NCBI RefSeq assembly: GCF_003385515.1
Contig: NZ_QNVT01000033.1
Coordinates: forward strand, 20,916-84,915
Source of the DNA: Chryseobacterium pennae
Lineage (GTDB): Bacteria; Bacteroidota; Bacteroidia; Flavobacteriales; Weeksellaceae
Direction: 5' to 3'
DNA: 64,000 bases
Part shown: in pieces, positions 33,975 to 43,094 of the stretch
Numbering within the stretch: the first letter of the stretch is position 1
Layout: the number at the start of each line of letters is the position of its first letter
Translations under genes and position numbers: made by a program
Notes under the pieces: model-generated
Seen by the model: only the letters and a program-made list of their open reading frames with translations
The model's database searches: none
Told to the model about the DNA's origin: nothing

Positions 33975-35015
33975 ATGCGTATTTTTAAATATTTAACGGT
34001 AGTTATTGTTCTTTTGGGAGGTGCTTATGCTGCTTCCATGTATTATTTTGTAGATGAAAGCAAGAATTTTACAGTTGAGAAAGAAATTGATTATCCGGTA
34101 GATAAAGTTTTTGGACAGTTCAATAATCTCCAGAATTTTACAAGATGGAACAACTTTTTTACCAGTTCACAGTCTATGGATATAGATTATTATACACCTT
34201 ATGAAGGGAAGGGAAGTGCCATCAGTTACGTAGATAAAAAAAATGATACGGATGGCGAAATGTTCATTCGTTATGAGAACCTGAATAAGACCTTAAAATA
34301 TCAGCTTTTTGAAGATGAAAATGAAAATCCGACCTTAGTTGATGTGAAATTCAAGCCTGTTTCTGCAGAAAAGACAAAAATTACCTGGTACGTACACACT
34401 CCTAAACTATCTGTCTGGAGAAGAGTAGAAAACTTCTGGACAGAGGACCGTTTTGCCGAAAATATCAACAAAAGTATGGTCAATCTTAAAAATTCATTAG
34501 GAAATAAGGTTGAAAAAGACAATCAGATGGCAGCGATCAAGTATGACAGTCTTGTGGTGGAGAATGAAGAAGATAAACTGTTGTTGGGGATCAATGTGAG
34601 TACCGCCAATAAAAAAGATGCCCTTTACAAAAATATCGTGATGAATTATAACAAAGTCTATAATTTTGTATCGATGGACCTTGGTAAAAAAGATGATGAA
34701 TTTGGGTATCCGGTTCTGATGACTGATGCGGATAATTACAAAGACAAAGAAGTTTCTTACTTCCTCGGAATTCCACTTTCCAAGAAAATTGGAGTGTCTG
34801 ACAATAATTTCAATTTTAGGTCTGTAAATCCATCACAAAACTACGTAATGTACTACAAAGGGAGCTATGAAGGCCGAATAAAAGCTATTCAGCAGTTGAT
34901 TCTGAAAGCCAAAAAAGATGAGATGCGCTTCGGAGATATCCGTCAGACCTTTATAGAACGTCCGATGGAAGGTCAGGACGTGAACATGAAGCTCTCATTA
35001 TCAGTGTATAAGTGA
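33975..35015 (+). CDS. Membrane-anchored SRPBCC-family protein
   Basis: A 346-residue protein from the ATG at 33975; earlier non-ATG starts lie inside the promoter. One membrane segment at about residues 4-24 (YLTVVIVLLGGAYAASMYYF) is followed by a START/Bet v1-like SRPBCC domain at about 30-175 (EIDYPVDKVFGQFNNLQNFTR). A second domain at about 180-346 resembles GyrI-like ligand-binding folds. The domains probably bind a hydrophobic ligand on the outer side of the inner membrane. No partners are adjacent. Ligand unknown. Confidence 0.75.
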   Translation: MRIFKYLTVVIVLLGGAYAASMYYFVDESKNFTVEKEIDYPVDKVFGQFNNLQNFTRWNNFFTSSQSMDIDYYTPYEGKGSAISYVDKKNDTDGEMFIRYENLNKTLKYQLFEDENENPTLVDVKFKPVSAEKTKITWYVHTPKLSVWRRVENFWTEDRFAENINKSMVNLKNSLGNKVEKDNQMAAIKYDSLVVENEEDKLLLGINVSTANKKDALYKNIVMNYNKVYNFVSMDLGKKDDEFGYPVLMTDADNYKDKEVSYFLGIPLSKKIGVSDNNFNFRSVNPSQNYVMYYKGSYEGRIKAIQQLILKAKKDEMRFGDIRQTFIERPMEGQDVNMKLSLSVYK

Positions 35016-35085
35016 TTTTTTTTTAATTATTTTTTTCTTAAGTTTTTTTAACGGTTTCAGACTGTTCTAACTCGGTTTTTTTTAT

Positions 35086-35093
35086 TAAATTTG
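35086..35093 (+). promoter_or_regulatory. Candidate -7 box for sucAB
   Basis: TAAATTTG matches TAnnTTTG and lies 47 bp before the sucA ATG. The -33 region has TGT at 20 bp, not TTG. Confidence 0.45.
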
Positions 35094-35140
35094 AAGATTA
35101 ATTCTACAAATAAATTTTAATAAATAGATAAACTGTAATA

Positions 35141-37954
35141 ATGGACAGATTTTCATTCCTAAACGCAGCTCATTCTCAGTTAATTGAGGATTTATACCAA
35201 CAGTACTTAAAATTCCCGGATTCTTTAGAACCATCATGGAAAGCCTTCTTTCAAGGCTTCGATTTTGCTTTGGAGAACTACGGAGATGACGATAACATTC
35301 AATTTATTCAGGCCCCGGCCAACGCTGCTCCGGCAGTACAACAAATTTCTCAGGCAGTAACAAGCGGAGAAGTTCCTGAACACATCAAGAAAGAATTTAA
35401 AGTCGTAAACCTTATTGAGGCTTACAGAACAAGAGGGCACCTGTTTACAAAGACAAACCCAGTTAGAGAAAGAAGACACTATACCCCTACTTTAGATATC
35501 GAGAACTTCGGTCTCTCTACAGCAGATTTAAATACAAAATTCAACTGTGCTGTTGAAACAGGGATGAAAGAGCCTGCTACTTTAGCAGATTTAATCAAGC
35601 ATCTTGAAAATATCTACTGTGATTCTATCGGGGTAGAATATACATACATCAACAACGTTGAAGAAAAAGATTTTATCAAAAAATGGCTTCAGGTAAATGA
35701 AAACCATCCAAGCCTTTCTGCGAATGAAAAAACAGAAATTTTATTAAAATTAAATCAGGCAGTAGCCTTTGAAAATTATCTTCATACAAAATTTGTAGGT
35801 CAGAAAAGATTCTCACTGGAAGGTGGAGAAACATTAATCCCAGCTTTAGATCAATTGATCTCAAGATCTTCTCAATTGGGAGTAGATGAAGTGGTATTAG
35901 GTATGGCTCACAGAGGAAGGCTAAATGTATTGTCAAACATCTTCGGAAAATCTTACAAGCAGATCTTCTCAGAATTTGAAGGAAAAGAATTCGAAGAAGA
36001 TGTATTCTCAGGTGACGTTAAATATCACTTAGGATCATCTAAAAAGATCAAAACTGCTTCAGGAGAAGAAGTGTGTATCAACCTGACTCCGAACCCGTCT
36101 CACCTTGAAACGGTAGCAGCTTTAGTAGAAGGAATCTGCCGTGCAAAAGTAGATGATAAATATAAAGACTATTCTAAAGTATTACCAATCATCATTCATG
36201 GTGACGGTGCTATTGCAGGACAGGGGATTGCTTATGAAGTAGCTCAGATGATGACTCTTGAAGGATACAGAACAGGTGGTACAGTTCACATTGTAGTAAA
36301 CAACCAGGTATCTTTCACCACGAACTTCCATGATGCAAGATCTTCAACATACTGTACAGACATCGCAAAAGTTACAGAATCTCCTGTAATGCACGTAAAT
36401 GCTGATGATGCTGAAGCAGTAGTTCACGCAATTCACTTTGCAGCAGATTTCAGAGCAAAATTCGGGAAAGATGTGTACATCGATTTATTAGGATACAGAA
36501 AATATGGTCATAACGAAGGGGATGAGCCAAGATTTACACAGCCTAACCTTTACAAGGCGATTTCTAAGCATCAGAACCCAAGAGAAATCTATAAAGATAA
36601 ATTAATCAACGACAGCGTTATCTCTAACGATATCATCAAAAAGATGGAGGTTGACTTCAAAGCACTTTTAGATAAAGACTTTGATGCTTCCAAAGAGATC
36701 GAGAAAAACGTAATGGATCTGTTCATGGCTGAAGATTGGGTGGATTATCCAATCGGAAAGAGAGGAGCAGTTCAGTTACCTGTTGATACAAAATATGACT
36801 TAGCGAAGTTGAAAGAACTGGCGCTTACAATGTCAACACTTCCGGCTGATAAAAAGTTCATCAACAAGATTACAAGACTTTTCGAAAACAGAATCAAGGC
36901 TATTGAAGGAAACTCATTAGACTGGGCACTAGGAGAGTGGTTAGCCTATGCTACACTACTTGTAGAAGGTCACAATGTAAGAATCTCAGGAGAAGATGTA
37001 GAAAGAGGTACATTCTCTCACAGACATGCTGTTGTAAAAACAGAAGATACAGAAGAAGAATATATCCCGTTAAGACACGTTTCAGAAAGCAGATTTGACG
37101 TATTCAACTCTCATCTTTCAGAATATGGTGTTCTAGGTTTCGACTATGGATATGCAATGGCTTCTCCAAATACATTAACCATTTGGGAAGCTCAGTTCGG
37201 AGACTTCGTGAACGGTGCTCAGATCATCGTTGACCAGTACTTGGCAGCCGCAGAAGAAAAATGGAAAATCCAGGACGGATTGGTAATGTTATTGCCTCAT
37301 GGTTCAGAAGGTCAGGGTGCAGAACACTCTTCAGCAAGATTGGAGAGATTCTTAACACTTTGTGCTAATGAAAATATGGTAGTGGCAAATATTACTTCCC
37401 CTGCCAACTACTTCCACTTATTGAGAAGACAGTTGAAATGGGCGTTCAGAAAGCCATTGATCGTAATGAGTCCTAAATCTTTATTGAGACACCCTAAAGT
37501 AGTTTCTCCACTTGAAGATTTCGCAACAGGTTCATTCCAGCCAATCTTAGATGATCCAACTGCAGATCCTAAAAAAGTAGAAAAATTAGTTCTTTGTTCA
37601 GGTAAACTGTACTTCGAATTATTAGCGAAAAAAGAAGAATTAAACTGTGAAAACATTGCATTAGTAAGATTCGAACAGTTGTATCCACTTCAGACAGATG
37701 CTATTGAAGCGATTTTCAGCAAATACGAAAACAGAACACAATTGGTATGGGCTCAGGAAGAACCTGAAAACATGGGAGCTTGGTCTTATATCCTGAGAAA
37801 CTTCAGAGATACAGGAATCCAGGTAGTATCTCCTGTACCGAGCGGTGCTCCGGCTCCAGGTAGCCATAAGATGTTTGAAAAAAATCAAAATGCAGTGATC
37901 AACAGAGTTTTCGACAGAGACGATGCTCCAGCAAAAAGACCTGTTACAGCTTAA
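35141..37954 (+). CDS. sucA: 2-oxoglutarate dehydrogenase E1 component
   Basis: A 937-residue thiamine-diphosphate enzyme that decarboxylates 2-oxoglutarate in the TCA cycle. It opens FLNAAHSQLIEDLYQQYLKFPDSLEPSW, the E1o N-terminal helix that binds the E2 core. Catalytic parts include RFSLEGGETLIPALD, LGMAHRGRLNVLSNIFGK, HGDGAIAGQGIAYEV and LPHGSEGQGAEHSSARLERF. Length is typical (about 930). It is followed after 39 bp by sucB, so E1 and E2 are cotranscribed; E3 is not in the window. Confidence 0.97.
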   Translation: MDRFSFLNAAHSQLIEDLYQQYLKFPDSLEPSWKAFFQGFDFALENYGDDDNIQFIQAPANAAPAVQQISQAVTSGEVPEHIKKEFKVVNLIEAYRTRGHLFTKTNPVRERRHYTPTLDIENFGLSTADLNTKFNCAVETGMKEPATLADLIKHLENIYCDSIGVEYTYINNVEEKDFIKKWLQVNENHPSLSANEKTEILLKLNQAVAFENYLHTKFVGQKRFSLEGGETLIPALDQLISRSSQLGVDEVVLGMAHRGRLNVLSNIFGKSYKQIFSEFEGKEFEEDVFSGDVKYHLGSSKKIKTASGEEVCINLTPNPSHLETVAALVEGICRAKVDDKYKDYSKVLPIIIHGDGAIAGQGIAYEVAQMMTLEGYRTGGTVHIVVNNQVSFTTNFHDARSSTYCTDIAKVTESPVMHVNADDAEAVVHAIHFAADFRAKFGKDVYIDLLGYRKYGHNEGDEPRFTQPNLYKAISKHQNPREIYKDKLINDSVISNDIIKKMEVDFKALLDKDFDASKEIEKNVMDLFMAEDWVDYPIGKRGAVQLPVDTKYDLAKLKELALTMSTLPADKKFINKITRLFENRIKAIEGNSLDWALGEWLAYATLLVEGHNVRISGEDVERGTFSHRHAVVKTEDTEEEYIPLRHVSESRFDVFNSHLSEYGVLGFDYGYAMASPNTLTIWEAQFGDFVNGAQIIVDQYLAAAEEKWKIQDGLVMLLPHGSEGQGAEHSSARLERFLTLCANENMVVANITSPANYFHLLRRQLKWAFRKPLIVMSPKSLLRHPKVVSPLEDFATGSFQPILDDPTADPKKVEKLVLCSGKLYFELLAKKEELNCENIALVRFEQLYPLQTDAIEAIFSKYENRTQLVWAQEEPENMGAWSYILRNFRDTGIQVVSPVPSGAPAPGSHKMFEKNQNAVINRVFDRDDAPAKRPVTA

Positions 37955-37993
37955 TTTAAATAATATCCAATTAAAAAATAAAAAATACTCGAT

Positions 37994-39247
37994 ATGTCAG
38001 TTTTAGAAATGAAAGTTCCTTCACCGGGCGAATCAATCACAGAAGTTGAAATTGCAACTTGGCTAGTAAAAGATGGTGATTATGTAGAAAAAGATCAACC
38101 TATCGCTGAAGTAGACTCAGACAAAGCAACTCTTGAATTGCCGGCAGAACAAAGTGGTGTTATCACTTTAAAAGCAGAAGAAGGTGAGGTAGTACAAGTA
38201 GGTCAGGTAGTTTGTTTAATTGATATGGATGCTGCAAAACCAGCTGGTGGTGCACCTGCTGCTGAAGCTCCAAAACAGGAAGAAGCTCCAAAAGCTGCTG
38301 AACCTGCTAAACAAGAAGCTCCGAAACCAGCTGCTCCGGTTGCTGCTCCACAAACTTATGCTACAGGAGCTCCTTCTCCATCTGCTAAGAAGATCCTTGA
38401 CGAAAAAGGAATGGATGCTGCACAGGTTTCAGGAACAGGAAGAGACGGAAGAATCACTAAAACTGATGCTGAATTAGCTGCAGTTCCTGCATTAGGAGGA
38501 AACTCTCTTACAGCTACAGGTGCTAGATCTACCACTACAACTAAACTTTCAGTTTTAAGAAGAAAAATCGCTCAGAGACTGGTTTCTGTGAAGAATGAAA
38601 CAGCGATGTTAACAACTTTCAACGAAGTTGACATGTCTGAAATCTTCAGATTAAGAAAACTATATAAAGAAGAATTTGCTCAAAAGCACGGAGTTGGACT
38701 TGGTTTCATGTCTTTCTTTACAAAAGCGGTTACAAGAGCATTAGAAATGTACCCTGATGTAAATGCATCTATCGACGGAGATTACAAAATAAACTATGAT
38801 TTCTGCGATATTTCAATTGCAGTTTCAGGCCCTAAAGGATTAATGGTTCCTGTATTGAGAAATGCAGAAAACATGTCTTTCAGTGCAGTTGAAGCAAACA
38901 TCAAAGATCTTGCTACAAAAGTAAGAGACGGTAAAATTACAGTTGACGAAATGACTGGTGGTACTTTCACTATTACAAACGGTGGTACTTTCGGATCTAT
39001 GTTGTCTACACCAATCATCAACCCGCCACAATCTGCAATCTTAGGAATGCACAACATCATCCAGAGACCAGTTGCTGTTGACGGGCAGGTAGTAATCAGA
39101 CCAATGATGTACGTAGCAATGTCCTATGACCACAGAATTATCGACGGAAAAGAATCTGTAGGATTCCTGGTAGCGGTAAAAGAAGGTATAGATAATCCTG
39201 TTGAAGTATTAATGGGAGGTAACGAAAGAAAAGGCCTTGGGTTATAG
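37994..39247 (+). CDS. sucB: Dihydrolipoyllysine succinyltransferase (E2 of OGDH)
   Basis: A 417-residue E2. Residues 1-78 form one lipoyl domain with the lipoylated Lys in EVDSDKATLELPAEQSG. A long Ala/Pro/Lys/Glu linker follows (about 80-120), then the peripheral subunit-binding domain (PSAKKILDEKGMDAAQVSG, DGRITK), and the CoA-dependent acyltransferase core with the active-site SYDHRIIDGKESVGFLV. It transfers succinyl to CoA in the OGDH complex. Cotranscribed with sucA and closed by a strong terminator. Confidence 0.96.
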   Translation: MSVLEMKVPSPGESITEVEIATWLVKDGDYVEKDQPIAEVDSDKATLELPAEQSGVITLKAEEGEVVQVGQVVCLIDMDAAKPAGGAPAAEAPKQEEAPKAAEPAKQEAPKPAAPVAAPQTYATGAPSPSAKKILDEKGMDAAQVSGTGRDGRITKTDAELAAVPALGGNSLTATGARSTTTTKLSVLRRKIAQRLVSVKNETAMLTTFNEVDMSEIFRLRKLYKEEFAQKHGVGLGFMSFFTKAVTRALEMYPDVNASIDGDYKINYDFCDISIAVSGPKGLMVPVLRNAENMSFSAVEANIKDLATKVRDGKITVDEMTGGTFTITNGGTFGSMLSTPIINPPQSAILGMHNIIQRPVAVDGQVVIRPMMYVAMSYDHRIIDGKESVGFLVAVKEGIDNPVEVLMGGNERKGLGL

Positions 39248-39276
39248 TTTTTAATAAAATTATAATGTAAATATAT

Positions 39277-39302
39277 AATCTCGCCTTAAAAAAGGCGAGA
39301 TT
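39277..39302 (+). terminator. Rho-independent terminator after sucB
   Basis: An 11-bp perfect stem, AATCTCGCCTT with AAGGCGAGATT, a 4-A loop and a following T run. Confidence 0.9.
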
Positions 39303-39328
39303 TTTGTATCTATTAAGAAAATACTACA

Positions 39329-39718
39329 ATGATGTTTTCAAAAATGACTTCCAATATCAAAGTTTCAGTAATACCTGAATATGATAGTAAAAACAGTTAT
39401 CCATCTGAAAACCGTTATGTTTTCAAGTACAATATCACTATAGAAAATGACGGAAGCTTTCCTATAAAAGTACTGAAAAGAAAATGGCTCATCTTCGATG
39501 TAGGATTCGGATTCACAGAAATTATAGGTGACGGGATTATCGGTCTGACTCCGGAGATCGGAACAGATGAAAATTTTGCCTACTTCTCTAATGTAATGCT
39601 TCGTTCCGGAGTAGGAAGTATGAGTGGGAAATACCTTGTTAAAAACCTTGAAACACAGGAAACTTTCGAGATTGATATCCCAAAATTTAACCTGCTTTCA
39701 GAAGTTTTAAGTAATTAA
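39329..39718 (+). CDS. apaG: ApaG-family protein
   Basis: A 129-residue single-domain protein of the ApaG family (fibronectin-III-like beta sandwich). Signatures are ENRYVFKYNITIENDGSFPIKV, LKRKWLIFDVGFG, GDGIIGLTPEIGTDENFAY and GVGSMSGKYLV. The family is linked to Co2+ and Mg2+ resistance in enterobacteria, but its biochemical function is unclear. It follows the sucB terminator and ends 3 bp before the convergent T9SS gene with no visible hairpin between them. The second codon is also ATG, so the start may be one codon later. Confidence 0.85.
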   Translation: MMFSKMTSNIKVSVIPEYDSKNSYPSENRYVFKYNITIENDGSFPIKVLKRKWLIFDVGFGFTEIIGDGIIGLTPEIGTDENFAYFSNVMLRSGVGSMSGKYLVKNLETQETFEIDIPKFNLLSEVLSN

Positions 39719-39721
39719 AAA

Positions 39722-40462
39722 TTATTCTTTAATAAATTGATGTCTGCTAATACCACTTTGAGATTTTACTTCCATAAAGTAGCCCCCTTTCAGCAGGTTA
39801 GAGACATTGATTTTAGCATCAGTAGAAAGATTCTGAAGAATTAATTTTCCTTCTGTATTATACACTTTTATCCACTCAATATGTTCTGCATTTTTAAGAT
39901 GAACAGAACCCTCTTTTACAGGATTGGGGTAAAGTGCTATTGCTTTGCCAGACAGGGATAAGTAGGTGTTCTTTGTCCCCAGAGTACCATTTTCATAATA
40001 TGCCTGATCCCCGGCATCGTTGGTTATAATAAGCGTTTTTACTCCATTGGCAAAGATAATCTGATAGTTAAAGGAGGTAGTTCCCATACTGAAATAACCT
40101 GTATATTGATTATTAAAAGCTGTGTTTTCCGGCATTGTACAGTTTGGTGTATTGCCACCACCGGCACCAAGAGTCCAGACATTGAAGCTGCTGGCCGTTA
40201 TTTCACTGTCATAAATTAATGCCCATATACTTCCTCCACAGATAGGACTCATCATATTGGTTAATGCATTAGGAGCAGATGGAGAGTTGGGGGAAGTTGA
40301 AAAAGTTAAAACAGGGCTTCCCATTTCACTGTTTTGTGGAAGATTGTAAGTGATGTTATTTCTTACTACTTTCTTTAAATTCCAGTCTATATTATGGAGT
40401 TGTGTTTGTGCATGCGTAAAACTACCGACAATCGCGGTAAGAGAAAGTAAAAGTTTTTTCAT
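39722..40462 (-). CDS. Secreted protein with type IX secretion sorting domain
   Basis: A 246-residue exported protein. The signal peptide is MKKLLLSLTAIVGSFTHAQ. The middle (about 20-165) is a small domain with two Cys (MSPICGGSIWAL, TPNCTMPE) and no known family. Residues about 175-246 form a T9SS C-terminal sorting domain: ALYPNPVKEGSVHLKN, then IKVYNTEGKLILQ and LLKGGYFMEV. The domain directs export across the outer membrane and attachment to the surface or release. Function of the cargo is unknown. It precedes an exonuclease gene on the same strand by 16 bp of shared DNA but is likely separate in role. Confidence 0.82.
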   Translation of the reverse strand: MKKLLLSLTAIVGSFTHAQTQLHNIDWNLKKVVRNNITYNLPQNSEMGSPVLTFSTSPNSPSAPNALTNMMSPICGGSIWALIYDSEITASSFNVWTLGAGGGNTPNCTMPENTAFNNQYTGYFSMGTTSFNYQIIFANGVKTLIITNDAGDQAYYENGTLGTKNTYLSLSGKAIALYPNPVKEGSVHLKNAEHIEWIKVYNTEGKLILQNLSTDAKINVSNLLKGGYFMEVKSQSGISRHQFIKE

Positions 40463-40478
40463 GGTTTTTGTTTTAAAG

Positions 40479-41036
40479 TTACAGTTTTTTGATATATTTT
40501 TTCAATATTGACTCATCTATTTCTTCATTTCTTGTGATAAAGAGTCTTTCAAAAGCCAATAAGGATATTTTTGCACAAACTTCAGCATCAGCACCTGCCC
40601 TATGATGATTAAACTGAATCTGATGATATTCAGCCAAAGGCTTTAAGCCATATTTTGGAAGGTAATTCCATGACTTTTTGGCCAGCTGTATACTGCACAG
40701 ATAATTCAATTTAGGAGTAAACATTCCATAATGTTGAAAGCAACCTCTTAAAACAGATGCATCAAAACTTGCATTATGGGCAATCATCAGTGTTCCGTAC
40801 ATCAATTCCTGCGCTTCATGCCAGATCTCATCAAATGTAGGAGCATCCTGCACATCTTCAGGCTGGATTCCATGCACTGCGATATTAAATTTATTGAAGT
40901 AGGGGAAACTTGGTGGTTTTATCAGCCATGTTTTGGTCTCTACAATTTTGGAATCCTGTACCACACAGATTCCCATCTCACAAGCAGAACTTTTTTCATG
41001 AGTAGCTGTTTCAAAATCTATTGCGCAGAAATCCAT
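40479..41036 (-). CDS. DnaQ-like 3'-5' exonuclease
   Basis: A 185-residue DEDDh nuclease. ExoI is FCAIDFETAT with Asp7 and Glu9, ExoII is AHNASFDASVLRG with its Asp, and ExoIII is FNHHRAGADAEVCAK with the catalytic His and Asp. This is the compact stand-alone type related to the epsilon subunit of DNA polymerase III, which degrades single strands or RNA ends. It lacks a UvrC-like or other added domain. It may act in proofreading or in repair; the substrate cannot be fixed from sequence. Confidence 0.9.
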   Translation of the reverse strand: MDFCAIDFETATHEKSSACEMGICVVQDSKIVETKTWLIKPPSFPYFNKFNIAVHGIQPEDVQDAPTFDEIWHEAQELMYGTLMIAHNASFDASVLRGCFQHYGMFTPKLNYLCSIQLAKKSWNYLPKYGLKPLAEYHQIQFNHHRAGADAEVCAKISLLAFERLFITRNEEIDESILKKYIKKL

Positions 41037-41139
41037 TTAGATAATTTGATATTTAAAATTTGAAGTTTAATATTGGTGAAGTGATAACCCTTCCGATCTA
41101 AAAATACTCTGAATACTGAGAGCATTTCTATCGTATTTA

Positions 41140-42129
41140 TTATTTTTTATTTCCGCCCAAAAAATGATTAAATATTAGCCATTTCGACTGATAGAACTGA
41201 TTTTTCTGATTTTTCTGGCGAAGTTTCCAGGTTCCGGGAAGCTGCCTGTAGAAACCAAAATGTGCTCTTATAACTGCCCAAAGGTGAGGAAACCCATGTT
41301 TTAATCCAAAATAAATTCCTGCGACACCATCCAGACAAAGCCTGAAAAAGATGAGCCAGATCAGTTTGGGAAATGGTAGGTTTTTCAGCATCATAGACAG
41401 GTTGTTTCTGATATTTAAATAGGTTTTCTGAGCGCTCTGTTTATTCAACGTTCCACCGCCTACGTGATATACTTTAGATTTTCCGGTATAAAAGATTTTT
41501 TTATCAGAATTAATAAGCCTCCAGCAAAGATCAATTTCCTCCTGATGGGCAAAGAAACGTTCATCAAAGCCCTTCTGTTCCCAAAAATCTTTGGAACGTA
41601 TAAAAAAGCAACATCCTGATGCCCAGAAAATTTCTGTTTCATCATCATATTGTCCCTTATCTTCTTCAAGATCATCAAAAACACGTCCTCTGCAGTAAGG
41701 ATACCCCAGATTATCAATCAAACCACCTCCGGCACCTGCGAATTCAAAAAAATTTTTGTTATCGTAGGATAAAATCTTAGGTTGAATAGCAGAAATTTCA
41801 GAATCCTTTTCAAACAAAGTCAATATAGGCTCTATCCAGTTTTCAGTAACCTCTACATCAGAATTGAGAAGACAATAATATTCATTTGTTATTTCCTTTA
41901 ATCCTGTATTATAACCACCGGCAAATCCATAATTTTTATCGTTTTTAATGATTTTTACCGTTGGAAAATTGGTCTTGAGAAATGCTATAGAATCATCTGT
42001 AGAAAGATTGTCAATAACATAAATATCTGCATTTTGAGAAAACTGAACTACACTTGGAAGAAATTTTTCCAGCCAGTTTTTCCCATTCCAGTTTAAGATG
42101 GCAACCGCCAGTTTTTTCTGCATGTACAT
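41140..42129 (-). CDS. GT2-family glycosyltransferase (rhamnosyltransferase-like)
   Basis: A 329-residue GT-A enzyme opening KLAVAILNWNGKNWLEKFLPS, with DNLSTDDSIAFL, GFAGGYNTGLKEI and the DxD-like LLNSDVEV at about 90-97, then FFIRSKDFWEQKGFDERFFAHQEEIDLCWR with the EED motif. It transfers an activated sugar, perhaps rhamnose, onto a surface glycan. The first Met is at 42129, directly after the upstream acyltransferase stop; an alternative Met two codons later (42123) is equally possible. The tight pair with the LpxL-like gene suggests lipopolysaccharide or glycolipid synthesis. Confidence 0.88.
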   Translation of the reverse strand: MYMQKKLAVAILNWNGKNWLEKFLPSVVQFSQNADIYVIDNLSTDDSIAFLKTNFPTVKIIKNDKNYGFAGGYNTGLKEITNEYYCLLNSDVEVTENWIEPILTLFEKDSEISAIQPKILSYDNKNFFEFAGAGGGLIDNLGYPYCRGRVFDDLEEDKGQYDDETEIFWASGCCFFIRSKDFWEQKGFDERFFAHQEEIDLCWRLINSDKKIFYTGKSKVYHVGGGTLNKQSAQKTYLNIRNNLSMMLKNLPFPKLIWLIFFRLCLDGVAGIYFGLKHGFPHLWAVIRAHFGFYRQLPGTWKLRQKNQKNQFYQSKWLIFNHFLGGNKK

Positions 42130-43014
42130 CTAATTGTTTTCAGGATCAAAAAATTTGATAGAATCCTGGTACTTCCACTTTCGGTGAGACCAAAGATAAT
42201 TGTCCGGATGCTTATGTAAGGTATTTTCAAGCATTTTGTGGAATTTTCTTACCACTTCATGTTCAGAGAATTTTTCCTGATCCGGATAGATCCTGTAGTA
42301 ATTGACCTGGTAATACCCACGTTTTACTTTTTTCATTTCACAATAAATAAAAGCAAGATCCATTCGGGTCGCCAGTTTATCATACCCTATGAAAGCAGGG
42401 GTTCTCTGATTCATAAATTCTAATCCGTAGGTAACATGGGAAAAATGCGGAGTCTGGTCTGCTACAAACATATAGATAGAATTACCGTCATTTTTATTTC
42501 TGAAAATATTAAGAATGACTTCGTTTGCTTCCAAAGCTTCATTTCCGAATTTGTTCCTGACTTTTTTCATCTGATTTTCCCAAAAACTGCTATTCACCTT
42601 TCTGTATACAGGGTGACAGTGTTTTTGAGGGACAATTCTTGCCAAAGCATTAATCCATTCCCAGTTAAAAACATGACCTGCGAGAAGAATGATGTTTTTA
42701 CCTTCTTTTTGCACTTCATGAAATACATCCTGATTAATGTGTTGCATTCTTACTCTGGATTCCGTTTCAGAGATGCTGAATGATTTGATGGTTTCTACCA
42801 GATAATCAGAGAAATTGCGATAGAATTTTTTTCGGATTTCCCGAATCTCCTCTTCAGATTTATCAGGAAAGGAATTGATAAGATTTTGGGTAATTACCTT
42901 CTTTCTATAGCCTACCAGATAATAATTTAGGAAGAACATAACATCCGAAAAAATATATAATATTCTAAGCGGAAGTTTTGAGATGAAATATAATATTTTA
43001 ATTAAGAAGCTCAT
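42130..43014 (-). CDS. LpxL/HtrB-like lipid A acyltransferase
   Basis: A 294-residue protein with a hydrophobic N-terminus (IKILYFISKLPLRILYIFSDVMFFLNYYLVG) typical of membrane-bound lysophospholipid-type acyltransferases. The catalytic HxxxxE is in LLAGHVFNWEW, and a later VADQTPHF segment marks the acceptor side of the LpxL family. It probably adds a secondary acyl chain to lipid A or to another glycolipid at the inner membrane. Its stop touches the start of the GT2 gene, so they are cotranscribed. A TAnnTTTG box precedes it. Confidence 0.88.
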   Translation of the reverse strand: MSFLIKILYFISKLPLRILYIFSDVMFFLNYYLVGYRKKVITQNLINSFPDKSEEEIREIRKKFYRNFSDYLVETIKSFSISETESRVRMQHINQDVFHEVQKEGKNIILLAGHVFNWEWINALARIVPQKHCHPVYRKVNSSFWENQMKKVRNKFGNEALEANEVILNIFRNKNDGNSIYMFVADQTPHFSHVTYGLEFMNQRTPAFIGYDKLATRMDLAFIYCEMKKVKRGYYQVNYYRIYPDQEKFSEHEVVRKFHKMLENTLHKHPDNYLWSHRKWKYQDSIKFFDPENN

Positions 43015-43022
43015 AAAACAGG

Positions 43023-43059
43023 CAAATTTAGTGATAATAAAATTATGGTTCTATTTTTG
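43023..43059. promoter_or_regulatory. Divergent -7 boxes between acyltransferase and thioredoxin genes
   Basis: TAAATTTG on the minus strand (43030-43023) and TATTTTTG on the plus strand (43052-43059) match TAnnTTTG, for the acyltransferase (8 bp to its ATG, so nearly leaderless) and for the thioredoxin-like gene. No TTG is seen at the exact -33 distance. Confidence 0.45.
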
Positions 43060-43094
43060 TAGGGAGATAAGTATTATTTTTTTACTTTTATGTT

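Noticed and set aside
38220..38477. Leu/Lys-rich plus-strand frame inside sucB
   Set aside because: It is a frame-shifted reading of the Ala/Pro/Lys linker of the E2 protein and has no independent signals.
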